Below are positions 1 through 10,492 of a DNA stretch of 64,000 nucleotides, piece by piece (the stretch's first letter is position 1; each line of letters begins with the position of its first letter). Both the position numbers and the translations under genes were made by a program. The stretch is taken from assembly GCA_014529385.2 (NCBI GenBank), contig CM043942.1:111160141-111224140 (forward strand). Direction: 5' to 3'. Under the pieces are notes generated by a model, which saw nothing but the letters and a program-made list of their open reading frames with translations, had not been told where the DNA came from and did no database searches. The DNA comes from Adiantum capillus-veneris (taxonomy: Eukaryota; Streptophyta; Polypodiopsida; Polypodiales; Pteridaceae).

Positions 1-1
1 T

Positions 2-625
2 AGTGAGTCACGACAGGAGGATGTTGTGCAAGAGTCTATGCATACAGAGTTAGAGCATGAGAGCTCTAGTGAGTCACAGCAGATTGAGTGGTCATGTTTG
101 CAGTGGATGATTGAGACTGAGATGTCAGCGATTATGCAGTCATTCCTTTCTATGCTCGAAAGTGAGCATGGGGATATAGTTGTGCAGGATATGTCTTCCA
201 GCAGACACCTAGAGCAGTTGGTTTGCAGTGAGGTTGCACGACAGGTTGATGCGTCTTTTGTGGACAGTCAGGAGATGCATGTGGCTGACACGCCTTGTCA
301 GTCAGAGATGCCTATTGCCAGGGATATATATGTTGATGCATGCTCCTCAGAGCTAGCAGGGCCCGCTAGCATTGCATCGGCATTCGGTGGTCTCATGTAT
401 GAGATGCTGATCTTGAGACCGGATATCGCAGCTGCAGTGGGAGCATTTGCAGTTGGGGTTGTCAATCGTTTGTTGACTAATGATGGCATAGTGCACGAGG
501 GAGATATGCAGGTATTGCGTACATACTTGCAGTACGTGTGCGGTACGTCTGGTGGTGTATGGACTTACACGGGAGCAGGACAGCCGGATGCACACGATCA
601 CAGCCAGCTAGTGGACATCGGTTGA
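2..625 (+). CDS. 3' part of unknown ORF, open to left edge
   Basis: The reading frame is already open at the first base of the window and runs to a stop at 623-625, so only the C-terminal part of about 207 codons is visible. The first in-frame ATG is at 38. The start is polar and rich in Ser, Glu and Gln, with repeated S-E-S-Q-Q-like words; the middle is hydrophobic (GLMYEMLILRPDIAAAVGAF) and the tail is acidic and His-rich. I recognise no domain. About 70 bases downstream lie a purine tract and a TGTTGG motif that look like a polypurine tract and LTR start, so this may be an extra ORF at the 3' end of a retrotransposon rather than a host gene. That placement is inference. Confidence 0.4.
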   Translation, partial: SESRQEDVVQESMHTELEHESSSESQQIEWSCLQWMIETEMSAIMQSFLSMLESEHGDIVVQDMSSSRHLEQLVCSEVARQVDASFVDSQEMHVADTPCQSEMPIARDIYVDACSSELAGPASIASAFGGLMYEMLILRPDIAAAVGAFAVGVVNRLLTNDGIVHEGDMQVLRTYLQYVCGTSGGVWTYTGAGQPDAHDHSQLVDIG

Positions 626-693
626 GAGCGGTTTTCTCTCGCCTTTTGTAGTCTTTAGACTAGGTTCTCTTGCTTAAAGGCACAATCGCCTTT

Positions 694-712
694 AAGTGGG
701 AGGTTGTTGGTG
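694..712 (+). other. Candidate polypurine tract and LTR start
   Basis: The purine-rich stretch AAGTGGGAGG is followed directly by TGTTGG at 705, the usual arrangement of PPT and 3' LTR start in a plus-strand LTR retrotransposon. A pyrimidine-rich and then T-rich sequence follows. I could not find the matching LTR end or a second copy in the window. Confidence 0.3.
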
Positions 713-1526
713 TATAGGTGCCTGTGCCTTGCCCGGCCGCCCAGAGTCTGGGCGCCCACTGACTTGTATACCTTATACATAGCATAAGTGTATAGGGGGC
801 TGCTCACTCTTTGGAGTCTCCCCACCCACATTGTGTGTCGTGTCTCCTTCTCTCTCTCTCACTCTCCGTCTGTGGTGCTCCCCGATCCCCTTCAGTTTTG
901 AATTGTAATTTGTAGATAGGTAGCTCTTTCTAGCCTTCACCTATAAGCTTACTTTTCTGTAACCTTGAGATGACGCCCATATCACTTAGTGATGAGGATA
1001 CTATTGTAGAGAATTGGAGATGTTTTTGTGCTCAAATGCAATGTGTATGTATGTAGAATAGTGCGAACCTTGAGCACTCTTAAAAGTGGGTCATTTGGCA
1101 AGTTCGTTTGTGATGAAAAATATTTTCCATGAGTCATGAAGAGGAGCTATGGAAGTTTAAGGCACACGTAAGGCTGGCTACCCTAAAGCTACTTACCACT
1201 ACTCATCATTGATTAAGAAAATATCTACATGTACATGATGAAATTGATAACTATAGTAGATCACACAAAAAACAAAGACCTTTTTTGGTTGAACAAGCAA
1301 AGCACACATCCCTAGGGAGAGTGGTGTTTTCTGCATTAATTTGGTTGGATTTGCACACATCCATTGTTGATCCACGTTTTGGACCTACTTGAGTCGTATA
1401 TACGTATGTACTTCGTATATCTCTTACCCAAGCTTTGTAGCCCGTGATGTACTTGCCCTTAAAACTTCCATCATTTTGGCATTTCAAGGGATTTTTCAAG
1501 TAATAGAATCGAACCTCTTTTTTGGG
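713..1526. other. Possible LTR body and intergenic DNA
   Basis: No convincing gene. The first 250 bases are relatively GC-rich with CT tracts and could be an LTR body. The rest is AT-rich with only short, unconvincing reading frames. Confidence 0.3.
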
Positions 1527-1559
1527 GAGAGAGAGAGAGAGAGAGATAGATAGATAGAT
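1527..1559. repeat. (GA)n/(GATA)n microsatellite
   Basis: Simple repeat of GA units passing into GATA units. Confidence 0.9.
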
Positions 1560-1576
1560 TGAATTATCGTCCACGG

Positions 1577-1592
1577 AGGTCATATATGACCT
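1577..1592. repeat. Perfect 16-bp palindrome
   Basis: AGGTCATATATGACCT equals its own reverse complement. It lies in the probable 3' flank of the LINE-like ORF. No function can be assigned. Confidence 0.5.
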
Positions 1593-1709
1593 ATGGGACT
1601 AGAAGCAAAACGGTACAAAGGATTCCATCTGATACATATCAGTTAAGGACGGAGGGTCCATCGAAGGGTGGAGAGTGAAAAAGATAAGGTGGGATGAACA
1701 AAACAAAAC

Positions 1710-2459
1710 CTAAGATGAGGTAGGTGAGGAGGAGGGAGCAGATTTGGGAGTTCGGAACTCTTGGATGATGGCTTTACCTCCTCGATACACTGCCCATTTC
1801 CCTGCCATGCGTGCTTCTCGCATCTTTTGGAGTTCAGCCTTCTTCTGTTTGAGTTGGGTGGGTGTAAGATCTTCAGCAAACCAAATTTTTGTGTCCTTGA
1901 GAAGCTTTGATTGCTCAAGGAGCTTGACTTGATCAGCTTTGGTCTTGAAGGTAAGAATTGCATGGTTGGTGTGATGCTCGTGAGCAAGGGTGGTGATTAT
2001 TGCTGGATCCCATTGTATCATGGGGGTTGTTGTTCGGATGCGATCGAAGGACTCATGGAAATTGGGGTCCTCCTTTCCTTGCCAATCACTCGGGAGTCCG
2101 CCGATGTGAACATTGAGAGCAAGAGCATCTTGTCGTTGTCGTTCGCGTAGCGTGGACGCCACACGAACTTCAACTTTGCGGAAGATGGCATCCTGCACTT
2201 GAGTTTTGACCTTCTCTATGAAGGTGATGTCTACCTCCGTATTGGGCTTGATTTCCTTCTCTTCCATCTCTCCCTCATTAGAGTTCTCCATTGTGGTGAG
2301 TCGAGACTCGATGGCTGCGAGTCTTTCCTTCAAAGCTCTATTTTCCTTGCAAAGTCTGTCGACTTCGTTTTGCAGTTGAGCCATACTGTCCACCTTTGGG
2401 GGTGTTGCCACGATGCTGGCAAACGTGGGCTTCCCTCGAGATGTGGCCCGAGTGTCCAT
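1710..2459 (-). CDS. LINE ORF1-like nucleic-acid-binding protein
   Basis: A 249-residue intact ORF on the minus strand. The start fits a strong plant/animal context (CCACCATGG). Residues about 25-60 are heptad-like (LQNEVDRLCKENRALKERL), predicting a coiled coil. A putative RRM-like region follows (ALNVHIGGLPSDW near 115, then HAILTFKTKADQVKLL near 168). The C-terminal part has DLTPTQLKQKKAEL and a GKWAVYRGGKAII stretch, typical of the C-terminal domain of L1-type ORF1 proteins, which bind element RNA as multimers. No reverse transcriptase or endonuclease ORF follows downstream (towards 1), so this is either a 3'-truncated LINE or a stand-alone ORF1-like gene. Upstream are 72-bp tandem monomers and a GA tract that could be its 5' region. 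Confidence 0.65.
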   Translation of the reverse strand: MDTRATSRGKPTFASIVATPPKVDSMAQLQNEVDRLCKENRALKERLAAIESRLTTMENSNEGEMEEKEIKPNTEVDITFIEKVKTQVQDAIFRKVEVRVASTLRERQRQDALALNVHIGGLPSDWQGKEDPNFHESFDRIRTTTPMIQWDPAIITTLAHEHHTNHAILTFKTKADQVKLLEQSKLLKDTKIWFAEDLTPTQLKQKKAELQKMREARMAGKWAVYRGGKAIIQEFRTPKSAPSSSPTSS

Positions 2460-2633
2460 GGTGGGTACTCGGCCAAGAGAACAGGGCTTATTTTATTTTA
2501 AAGTAAGGCTTAGGTTTGGTTTCAATTAAGTGGATGGCAGTGAAAGGCTCTCTGTGTAGTGGGTTGGCGACAGGGGCTCTGTGTAGTCGGGTCGGCGGTA
2601 GGAGTGGTTGGGTTGGCAAAGCAGGTGTGTGTC

Positions 2634-2806
2634 GATAGCTTCAGTGGAGCTCGGGCAGGTGCGGCAGGGGTTGGTGTCGATGTCGGCAGGAGCGCCAGTA
2701 GCAGCGATAGCTTCAGTGGAGCTCGAGCAGGTGTGGCATGGGTTGGTGTCGATGTCGGCAGTAGCGCTAGTAGCAGCGATAGCTTCAGTGGAGCTCGGGC
2801 CTTGGG
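2634..2806. repeat. 72-bp tandem repeat, about 2.4 units
   Basis: The word GATAGCTTCAGTGGAGCTCG recurs at 2634, 2706 and 2778, exactly 72 bases apart. Because 72 is divisible by three, all frames stay open and give repetitive ORFs on both strands; I treat these as by-products. The array lies just 5' of the minus-strand LINE ORF1-like gene, where some LINEs carry promoter monomers. That role is inference. Confidence 0.8.
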
Positions 2807-2940
2807 CAAGTCGGCGGGAGCAACAGTGGGCTATTACCTCGGTTCTTGGGCGGCGCAGGAGCAGTGACGCCCCCCCACAGGGCCGCCCTCGCCCAGGGGG
2901 ATACTCGCCTGAGGCTTCCTTAGGGTTTCGAAACGCAGGC

Positions 2941-2941
<1 letters not shown>

Positions 2942-3007
<66 letters not shown>
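2942..3007. repeat. (GA)n microsatellite
   Basis: An uninterrupted run of about 33 GA units at the far end of the LINE-like unit. Confidence 0.95.
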
Positions 3008-3012
<5 letters not shown>

Positions 3013-3735
3013 TGCATATGTGAAGACAATCGTGTATGTAGAGGGGGGAAGTAGCAACAAACATGAAAGAAGTAAGAGGGAGAAAACATGTAGTTTTACC
3101 TTGGGTTCATGGGTCTAGTTGTTTGGAGAGCCCAATCCCTAAATCTATCATGGGTAGGGATACGATGGATGTTGGGACCATATCTTGCAATAAACACTCC
3201 ATGAAAGTAATGCACTCCATGAGGCCGATCAGCATGAGCTAGCAATAACCACATTGGGCATATCCTCCAATAAGCACTCCATGAGACAGATCAGCACGAA
3301 CACATATCTAATCTCCTTGGATTCTCCTTTTTGGATTTTTACTAAATCGTGGTCACATATATCCTTTAATAAGTGTCTGCACATATGAAATCAAGGTAAA
3401 ATTAACCGAAGGAAAGGTGGTTAGCAAAATGAAATCCCTAACGCGGAGTTTTGTAGGGGTATCGTAAAAAGCAACGAAAAATGAACGCGGATCACGTGTT
3501 TACGTGGGGCTGGCGGAAAGCAAATAGCAACAGGTAAGGTTTAGGGTTATAAAATTAGGAGGTGCTACCATCCCCATTTTCCATTTTATGACGTAAAACA
3601 CAATATCGTCATCGTCCAGGTTGTTCTGCGGCATCCTAGGTCTCCAGGCTCCATCCCGAATATAGCAGCTAGTCCAGCACGACCAACCTTAGGTAGAGGC
3701 TTGCAGGTATACGCAAAAGGTCTGCAGAAGAGGAA
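3008..3735. other. No gene recognised; short imperfect repeats
   Basis: This stretch holds loose repeats of 'caataa(a/g)cactccatga' and AT-rich spacer. A TTGCAG that could be a splice acceptor occurs near 3705, just before the next ORF. Nothing else is supported. Confidence 0.4.
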
Positions 3736-4191
3736 TTGGTGCACCATGATCAACAACCATCATCACCAACAACTTATGATCAGAAGGATCATCGGCTGAC
3801 AGCTTATGGGCGACAACCGGCCAAGATCAGGAGCCGCACCAATGGTGCCTTCCTTGCTAATAACTGTAGACGCTCTTGCAACAAAAAAGATCCAAGCTTT
3901 GCTCCTCAAGTGCAAGTACAAGTCGATGATGCGGCTGCAAGGGTTGTGAATAATGATGTCCCCCTGGGCTCTAGTATAAATGATGATGGTATCCATCATC
4001 TCCTATGGGACATGGAGGTGGCTTTGATCTTGTTGAGATTTGTGAGCGATGCTCACAATATTGTTGCCAATCCCAAGCTACAAGGGCTTCATAATAAACA
4101 ACATCATGAAGATCCGCTCAGCGAACAGCAACGTCTGAGCATACGGGCCTCCATAAAAAGGCTTGTTGGATCATTGAACGGGAGGTTTTGA
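3736..4191 (+). CDS. Hypothetical protein, possible last exon
   Basis: An open frame of about 150 codons ending at 4191 with no in-frame ATG near its left end (it begins at TTG). A TTGCAG just upstream could be a 3' splice site, so this may be the last exon of a spliced gene. The product is basic and Gln/His/Asn-rich at first, then has a hydrophobic helix-like stretch (LLWDMEVALILLRFV) and a basic C-terminus ending GSLNGRF. I do not recognise the family. Downstream non-coding sequence contains AATAAA at 4426. The earlier exons were not found. Confidence 0.35.
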   Translation: MVHHDQQPSSPTTYDQKDHRLTAYGRQPAKIRSRTNGAFLANNCRRSCNKKDPSFAPQVQVQVDDAAARVVNNDVPLGSSINDDGIHHLLWDMEVALILLRFVSDAHNIVANPKLQGLHNKQHHEDPLSEQQRLSIRASIKRLVGSLNGRF

Positions 4192-4425
4192 TGCTGGAAG
4201 GCCCAATCAGAATGAGGCTCATTAATTGCTTCAGCTAATTAGCGTGCAGATAGCGCCTTATTAGCTATAAGATGGGCCAATTGTATCGCATAGGGTTTTG
4301 CTTTTTAATGAGGCCTTCATGTGCTGCTGACAAATCAATCATGAATAACAACTCTAGCTGCTGTTGTCCGTTGTTAAGACATTAATTTGTATCCATGCAT
4401 GATCATTTAAAGTGGCATTTCATGA

Positions 4426-4431
4426 AATAAA
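4426..4431 (+). terminator. Candidate poly(A) signal
   Basis: AATAAA about 235 bases after the stop of the 3736-4191 ORF, in AT-rich sequence. Support is positional only. Confidence 0.3.
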
Positions 4432-4449
4432 ATACCACTCCTCTTGAAT

Positions 4450-5580
4450 GAATGCAAGTGGTATACTAACTTTTTTTGAGCACCCGAGGAGGTCTACACA
4501 TCCACCAAAGTGTATCAACTCTTTGACGCTAGATTTTGACGACCCACACACATACTATGTAGTGCTTTGGTTAACCTTGTCTCCTCACTCTTACAAAATG
4601 ATGACCAAATGCTTGAGCAAGTTTTCATGGCTGTTTGGTTTAGATTTGCATTTGCGTATTTATTGCTATTATTCTCTCTAAACATGCAGCACTTGTGGAT
4701 TTTTTTAAACTCTACAAAAGGTGAGTTATATGAAGCATTACTTATTTGGCTTCTCTCGATATGGTTCCTCTTATCTTGTAGTGCATATCCTCTTCACTTC
4801 TTGAAAGAACTTTATGCTTTACAACTTTGACCTCCCTCGTGTCTTGTGGTTCATAGAGCCTACTCTAAAAGGCTAACTTTGTCAATCTCTAGTATTTTTT
4901 ACCGGACGATCGAGCAAAATGTTTTTCCCCCCAATGGTTTTTGCACCCACCATGGGATGGATCCCCTTGTTTTTATGGCTAATGAGGGATTACACCCAAC
5001 TTGGGAGTTTTATACGCAATCCATGGATACTCAACCTTAGTGTTCACAGGCCACATGATTTAGTTGTGGAGTTATCAAATACGACATCGGTTCATGGATC
5101 TTAAACAAGATACTCTTGGTTCCCGATTTCTTTGGTCCATCATGTTTAAATGAATACTTTCCAACAAACATTAACTATGGTCTCATTAAAGTAGATTGAG
5201 ATCAATATAGCATTATGCTATGTACTTGTTATGAGCACAACTCGTGTAGAAGAGAGCGAGAGGAGACATTCACAGTATACAAGGGCTTGAAACTTGATCA
5301 CGACCTTAATCGTGATTACAAGAATTAATACTTGGTTAAGAGAACTTGGTTACAAAACTCGCATTCCAATGCTAGAGTACAAGGCGAGACTTGATTACAT
5401 GAACTAGACTAGAACATAAGAAAACAATTGGAAGAGGGTTTACTTTGTAAGCCTGGGGGATTCACTGTGTTTTTCCGTCCGGTACCTGAGTGTACAATAG
5501 GGCGGTTTTTGAATTTTGTACATAAGCATATACAATGGGGGTAGCCCCTCATTATTTCATGCTCATACCGTAGACATAAG
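4450..5580. other. Low-coding, AT-rich; possible decayed retroelement
   Basis: Several short plus-strand frames follow each other (4448-4681, 4567-4830, 4846-5040), broken by stops, with no recognisable domain. The last 300 bases have LTR-like compositional features but no defined ends. Confidence 0.25.
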
Positions 5581-5615
5581 GGCGGGGGGCGGGGGCGGGG
5601 GGGGGGGGGGGGGGG
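5581..5615 (+). repeat. Poly-G tract, G-quadruplex candidate
   Basis: About 35 nearly pure G bases: G6-C-G5-C and then roughly 20 consecutive G, continuing into GAGGAGGG. It fits the G3+N1-7 quadruplex rule many times over. Such a run is also a common site of sequencing length error. Confidence 0.85.
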
Positions 5616-5681
5616 AGGAGGGTGGTTACATTGGGGCTACATTCAACTACCTGAGCCGCCTTAAATACATTAGTAAGCCTC

Positions 5682-5703
5682 TGTGTGTGTGTGTGTGTGT
5701 GTG
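5682..5703. repeat. (TG)n microsatellite
   Basis: About 11 TG units, 70 bases after the poly-G tract. Confidence 0.9.
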
Positions 5704-6127
5704 CATCGATGAATACTTTCATGGCATGTTGAAAGTAAGGGCAAACTTGAAATTCTCTCGTTTTTTTAGTCAAAATTAGAAGCTTTTGTAGGTAATTACA
5801 CTAAAACTTATGTAAATTTCCTCGTTTTTGTAAAGCCAAGTTCCAACCCCTCTAATTTGTCAAAATTCCCAAAATACCCTTCAAAATTTTAAAATTCCCG
5901 AAGTACCATGTATCTATGTTGGTCGGATTGATCAAGCTTTTCCAATTTTTATTCCTTTTTGACAATTGAGATGCATTTTTGAGTGGTTATCATGTAATTT
6001 GTCACATATTACCTGACAAAATAGACGATTATGTCCACAAAGATAACACATAAGTGTAGTCATCAAGAAAATGTCAATCGTTGAAGAACAAGAATACATC
6101 CTAATTCCTCTCTGTCATGCCACACAT

Positions 6128-6167
<40 letters not shown>

Positions 6168-6573
6168 GGGATGGAGAATGTTAAAGATGGTATTTATTAT
6201 GCTAGTTCAAATGTAGAAATGACACATCATGAGAACATAGATTTTCACTCTATATTTGTTTCACCACCTTTCATGGGAACATGATGGTGTTCAAGCATCA
6301 TCTACATGCACTATTTGAACATAGGGGATAAAGGAGATGGATATTTTCCATTACCACCATTTGAATATGGGGGCAACACAAGATTATTCCAAGCATCTCT
6401 CAAGTGCACGATGTGAACATAAAGAAGGTCGAAGTCACCTCTAGCCCTCTTCTTTCGTTGCATCGTGCTAATCTAGCCTACGTCTAGAAATCTTCATGTA
6501 AATTTGACTCAACAACGAATTTTTTTTCTCAACTTTTGAGCATTTCCCAAGCTTTGTACGAGTAGAGTGCATT

Positions 6574-6658
<85 letters not shown>

Positions 6659-8066
6659 GTCACAGGCTGCTATTGGGCTGTTAGCGAAGTGGACACTACA
6701 GAGAGCGTAACTTCACACATAGCCTGGACAAGCACTTGCACAAAGACATGCTCGCAAGCACTTGCAACAGGTTAGAGAGAGAGGGAGAGAGAGGGAGAGA
6801 GAGAGAGAGAGAGAGGGGGTGCACATTAGGAAATACATATATGCAGCTTGAAGAATTGAGGTTAGTATGCATGAGTGGGCATCAACGACAGGCATAACCG
6901 AGGTTTCCAAGGTTTCTCTTCGTCCTCGCTCTCTCCCCCCGTGAGTCGCAGACGAGCTTCCAAACTCCATAGCCAGTCCTGCAAGGCATCTCTCCCCTCC
7001 TTCAGAGACGCCGATCTAACAAGGTACTCTGCTTTACCTCCTTTTCCGTGCATGCTTCCGATCTATCATTTTTCCACCTCATGGGCGTGCTGCTTCAGCA
7101 TGATCTACTTCGGCAAGCTCTACAATTTAGATATTTAGAGTAAATACTTTCTATCAGAGTTCCACCTTGGAGACTTGCCCAGTATTTATGGATTTTTTTC
7201 TCTATTTTCTCACATCACCAGTCTCAAGCTATTGGAAAGCGGTTCATGTCCTAGGTTAGGCTCTTGAATCCTACATACTGTGGTACTATCTGCCCATGCT
7301 CCTCGCTTGTCAATCTCTACGACCCCATTCAAACTGCTAAAAAATGGAGCACTTTTTAATCGATGATCCAATGAAGAGAGGCGCTTAGGAAATTGTGGTT
7401 CAAACTACGCAACGCCCATTTGCCAACATTGCCTTGTTGACGAGCTGAGTCACGCCCAACTAACTTCAATGAAGTTCTAACCTAACAGCATTGAGTGTGT
7501 TGTTCCAGTGTTAGAAAAAAACTGGGGTACAATGTATTTTAACCGGCGAAAATGGTAAAATCCCGGTTAGATTAGCTTGTCTTGCAGAAAACCAGCAAAA
7601 GCTTCAAATTTTGACCTAAAAACCAGTAAAATTTCAAGTTTGCTCTTATTTTCTTTGGTTAGGAAAAATTAGCCGTGCTGTCGCTTTGCGAGCTGGCCTT
7701 CTGACATGGCACGCATGGCAGCCAATAGTCCTGAACAGCTTGCGGATGTTGCTACTTGGGCGCCATTTTTGTGGGTTGGAAAAGTGCAGGCTGAGTTCGG
7801 AGGAGGAGGGTGCATGCTGAGCGCGGGTGGAGGAGACCCAGCCTACCTCTATCTCCTCTTCTTTCACTTCCTGCGCGCATATGGCCACTCCAGCATGGAG
7901 ATAATTCCCTTGTTAGTCTTCCGTTCCGTTCCGCTCCTCTGATACATCCTCTACACACCCTCGTATGGTCTCTATCTTTTGTGGAAGTGCAAATACACAT
8001 ATGCACACATAAACATAAAAACACATTAATAGAGAGAGAATTTACTAAATCTTGCAATGTGTGTAG
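5704..8066. other. Intergenic or intronic DNA with microsatellites
   Basis: No coding region is supported here. It contains (GA)n at 6130-6163, (CA)n at 6579-6653 and (GA)n at 6774-6815. Short ORFs at 6875-7138 and 7706-7942 lack recognisable motifs. Because a CER1-like exon begins at 8067, part of this could be intron or 5' region of that gene. Confidence 0.4.
6579..6653. repeat. (CA)n microsatellite
   Basis: An uninterrupted run of about 37 CA units. Confidence 0.95.
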
Positions 8067-8192
8067 CTACCACACGCTTCACCATGAGTCCCAAGACTCC
8101 AACTTCTGCTTTTTCATACCCTTGTACGACTACCTTGGAAATATCTTCAATCCGAAAACAGAGGCCTTTCATGCCCAAATTCGACATGATAT
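8067..8192 (+). CDS. CER1-like: CER1/CER3-like exon with histidine box
   Basis: A 126-bp exon bounded by GTGTGTAG (acceptor) and GTAACC (donor). It encodes a segment beginning YHTLHHESQDSNFCFF and continuing to IPLYDYLG. This matches the third histidine box of the plant CER1/CER3 family, where a Y-H-x-L-H-H motif is followed by a (F)xPxYDY segment. These proteins are fatty-acid-hydroxylase-superfamily membrane enzymes of the ER that convert very-long-chain acyl groups to alkanes for cuticular wax; the His residues bind the di-iron centre. The N-terminal exons carrying the first His boxes were not found in the window, so the gene may be broken or have long introns. Confidence 0.7.
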
Positions 8193-8980
8193 GTAACCTT
8201 GTTGTGCAGCTAATACTGAGCCAGTGGAAGCTCTTTACATAATCAATGTGCTAATTTCAAGCTTTCGTGCCACACTTCTCATGTGTGCATGCCATAATCT
8301 GTCTGAGCGTCGTAATCTCGTATGCCGTAATGTCAGTATAAGTGGTTTTTGTAGACAACACTGTCTCTTTTAACTTTATTTGGCGTTAATTTAGGATAAT
8401 TTTTAGTAGTAGCTGCATGTATTGTACATGATTAATTTATTGATTTGTAGAAACCTTTGCAATATTGTAGATGAAATGAGGCCAATGTAGAGGCATGGCT
8501 GCTTTTAAATGTTGATTTAAAACTTCTTAAATGTACTTCTTCTGTCTATGAGGTGTGCATAGCACTGGTGAATGCATAAGCATATAAACATACAATGGTT
8601 GCATACATTTGTGAATGCATAAAAAGTGAAGGATTCATGTACGGAATGTATATTACGGAGCACATTAAATTGACACCTATATAAATTAAAATTAATGTCA
8701 CAAAAACTGGACCACTTTCAAAAAGCAGGAGATGATGCTTGATCTTATCAACCATTTCTGCTCATGGCTATTCATGATGTGGCCACATGATGAAAGTCAT
8801 GAAACAATTTAGCAAGCTTGATTGCCTTTATTATTGTTTTTCATTCTACACCTTTAAGTTGGAAGCCTAGGTGTTATGGGACACCCATTTTTGGGCTTCC
8901 CGTCCTTGCTGTCCTCCCGTTCCCCTCTTCCCAGGATCGTTTTCTTATTTCGAACCCCTCTTATTTGAAAATTGTAGCAG

Positions 8981-9056
8981 CAACATGAATTTTTTGATAG
9001 AGGAAGCAATACTAGAGGTACACAGGATTGGCGTCAAAAAGTTTTTAGGTCTTCAT
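8981..9056 (+). CDS. CER1-like: CER1/CER3-like exon, internal
   Basis: A 76-bp exon flanked by GTAGCAG (acceptor) and GTTATG (donor). It encodes IEEAILEVHRIGVKKFLGLH, corresponding to the family segment of the form I-E-x-A-I-L-E-A-D-x-x-G-V-K-x-L-S-L-G that opens the C-terminal WAX2 domain. About 150 family residues that should separate it from the histidine-box exon were not found between 8192 and 8981. An exon may therefore be lost or too diverged to see. The reading phase joins cleanly to the next exon. Confidence 0.65.
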
Positions 9057-9310
9057 GTTATGTGGATTTTGTTTTGTACTATAAGATGTAGCCATGGAAG
9101 TGTGTAGATAAGCACTAAGCTGACGAGAACTTGTGGTGTACACATGCTTCAAGCATGCTAGCCGAAGGTACTTTTAGTAGACTCACATAAAAATTGGTCA
9201 TGTTCACACTTGGTTGGACATAGCTCAGTCACCCATCCTAATGTTTGTTTTATAGCTTTATGAGTGTGCAGTTAGGCTGTATAAGTCTTGAAGGTGCCGT
9301 GTTTGTGTAG

Positions 9311-9517
9311 AATGAAGCACTCAATAGAGGAGGAAATCTCTTTGTGACGAAGCATCCTAATTTGAGGGTCAAGGTGTGCCATGGAAATACATTTACCGTC
9401 GCAGTAATTATCAGGGAGATACCAGAGCATGTGATAGAGGTGTTCTTAACAGGGTCCACGTCAAAGTTGGGAAGGGCCATAGCACTTTACCTTTGCAAGA
9501 AAGGGATAAGAGTTCTG
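9311..9517 (+). CDS. CER1-like: CER1/CER3-like exon, WAX2 domain
   Basis: A 207-bp exon (69 codons) bounded by TTTGTGTAG (acceptor) and GTGAGT (donor). It begins [20 protein letters not shown] and includes [20 protein letters not shown], the Rossmann-like (V/F)xxTGxxSKxxRAIALxLC motif of the CER1/CER3 C-terminal WAX2 domain. The match covers the whole exon without a stop or gap, so it is the best-preserved host coding sequence in the window. Later exons of the domain were not recognised downstream. Confidence 0.75.
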
Positions 9518-10131
9518 GTGAGTGATGATCACACTTTTGTATTACAAACACTTGCACACATATGCACATGGTCATGTGAAGTGCGCTTATTTGACCGTGT
9601 GTGCTATCTCCGTGTGTATGCATGTCCAAAATTGTCCCATTGATCATTGATTCATTGGTACCAAAAGAGCCTCCTAACTAAGAAGTTGTACCCTTGCTAA
9701 TTAAGTGATTGTTTATGTACATGTTCCCATTGTTTGGAGGCTTCTATTTGCACTGTAGAATAGCAGTATAGTGTTTTCACATGCTTCACATGCAATTCAA
9801 AGTTATGGGTTGTGTGTCATTAGTGTCCCATTGTTAGTTTAAAATCTATACACTGTTGTGAAGGTCCTACCATGGTTTTGAGTGGAGTTATAAAATTAAC
9901 TAATGGACCACCTCACTTTTGTTTTGTCCTTCACCATCCTCCCTTTATACTCCCTCTTCATCATGCAATAATGTTTCATTGCTAGATATTATATGTTAAA
10001 CCTTAGAGCCTGAAAAGCATTGGTGTGACAGACATATCAATGCCTCTACTACCCTTGGTCCTTTTTATTAATTCAAGAATTTTTTTTTTGGCCAAAATAT
10101 GTTGTCTCAGTTTGTTGTTTTGATTGTCTAA
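9518..10131. other. Intron or 3' flank of CER1-like gene
   Basis: It begins with a consensus donor GTGAGT. No further family exon or other gene is seen before the MITE at 10132. A poly-T run of 10 lies at about 10080-10089. Confidence 0.35.
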
Positions 10132-10492
10132 GGCCCCTGTCAGACTAGGCGCCTGTCCTTCGTGAGCTGGATGGCCTTGACTAGCATGCCCTTGTATGAG
10201 AGCAGTCCCCCTTACAACAGTCGATGGAAATGCTGTCACACTGAGTGCAAGTGATAAAGTCAAAAAAGCTACTCTGCGTCTAATCATATTGCAAGAACAA
10301 TGTGTGGGCTGAAGTTGGGCGGGCAAGGGAGGCCGATACACTTTTGAGGAAAGTGTGCCACTGAGGTGGACAACCAGCTAAGCTGTGAAAAAAGGGGCAG
10401 CAACCCAGTGTGACAAGGCGATGCGTCGGCACATAAGCTAATCGGTGGACTAAAAAAAAGCGTCCTCTCCCTGCCCCAATGTGACACGGGCC
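10132..10492. mobile_element. Harbinger-like MITE, 361 bp, TSD TAA
   Basis: The left end GGCCCCTGTCAGACTAGGCG and the reverse complement of the right end (GGCCCGTGTCACATTGGGGC) form imperfect terminal inverted repeats. Both sides are flanked by TAA (10129-10131 and 10493-10495), the TWA-type duplication of PIF/Harbinger transposons. There is no transposase; reading frames inside it are accidental. It probably landed in an intron or 3' flank of the CER1-like gene. Confidence 0.6.

Noticed and set aside
1251-1583. 110-codon minus-strand ORF
   Set aside because: It starts in a palindrome and a GA repeat and has no motif.
2522-3089. Repetitive ORFs on both strands
   Set aside because: By-products of the 72-bp in-frame tandem repeat and the GA tract.
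7646-8060. Overlapping ORFs before the CER1-like exon
   Set aside because: No similarity to the family and no consistent frame; probably intron.
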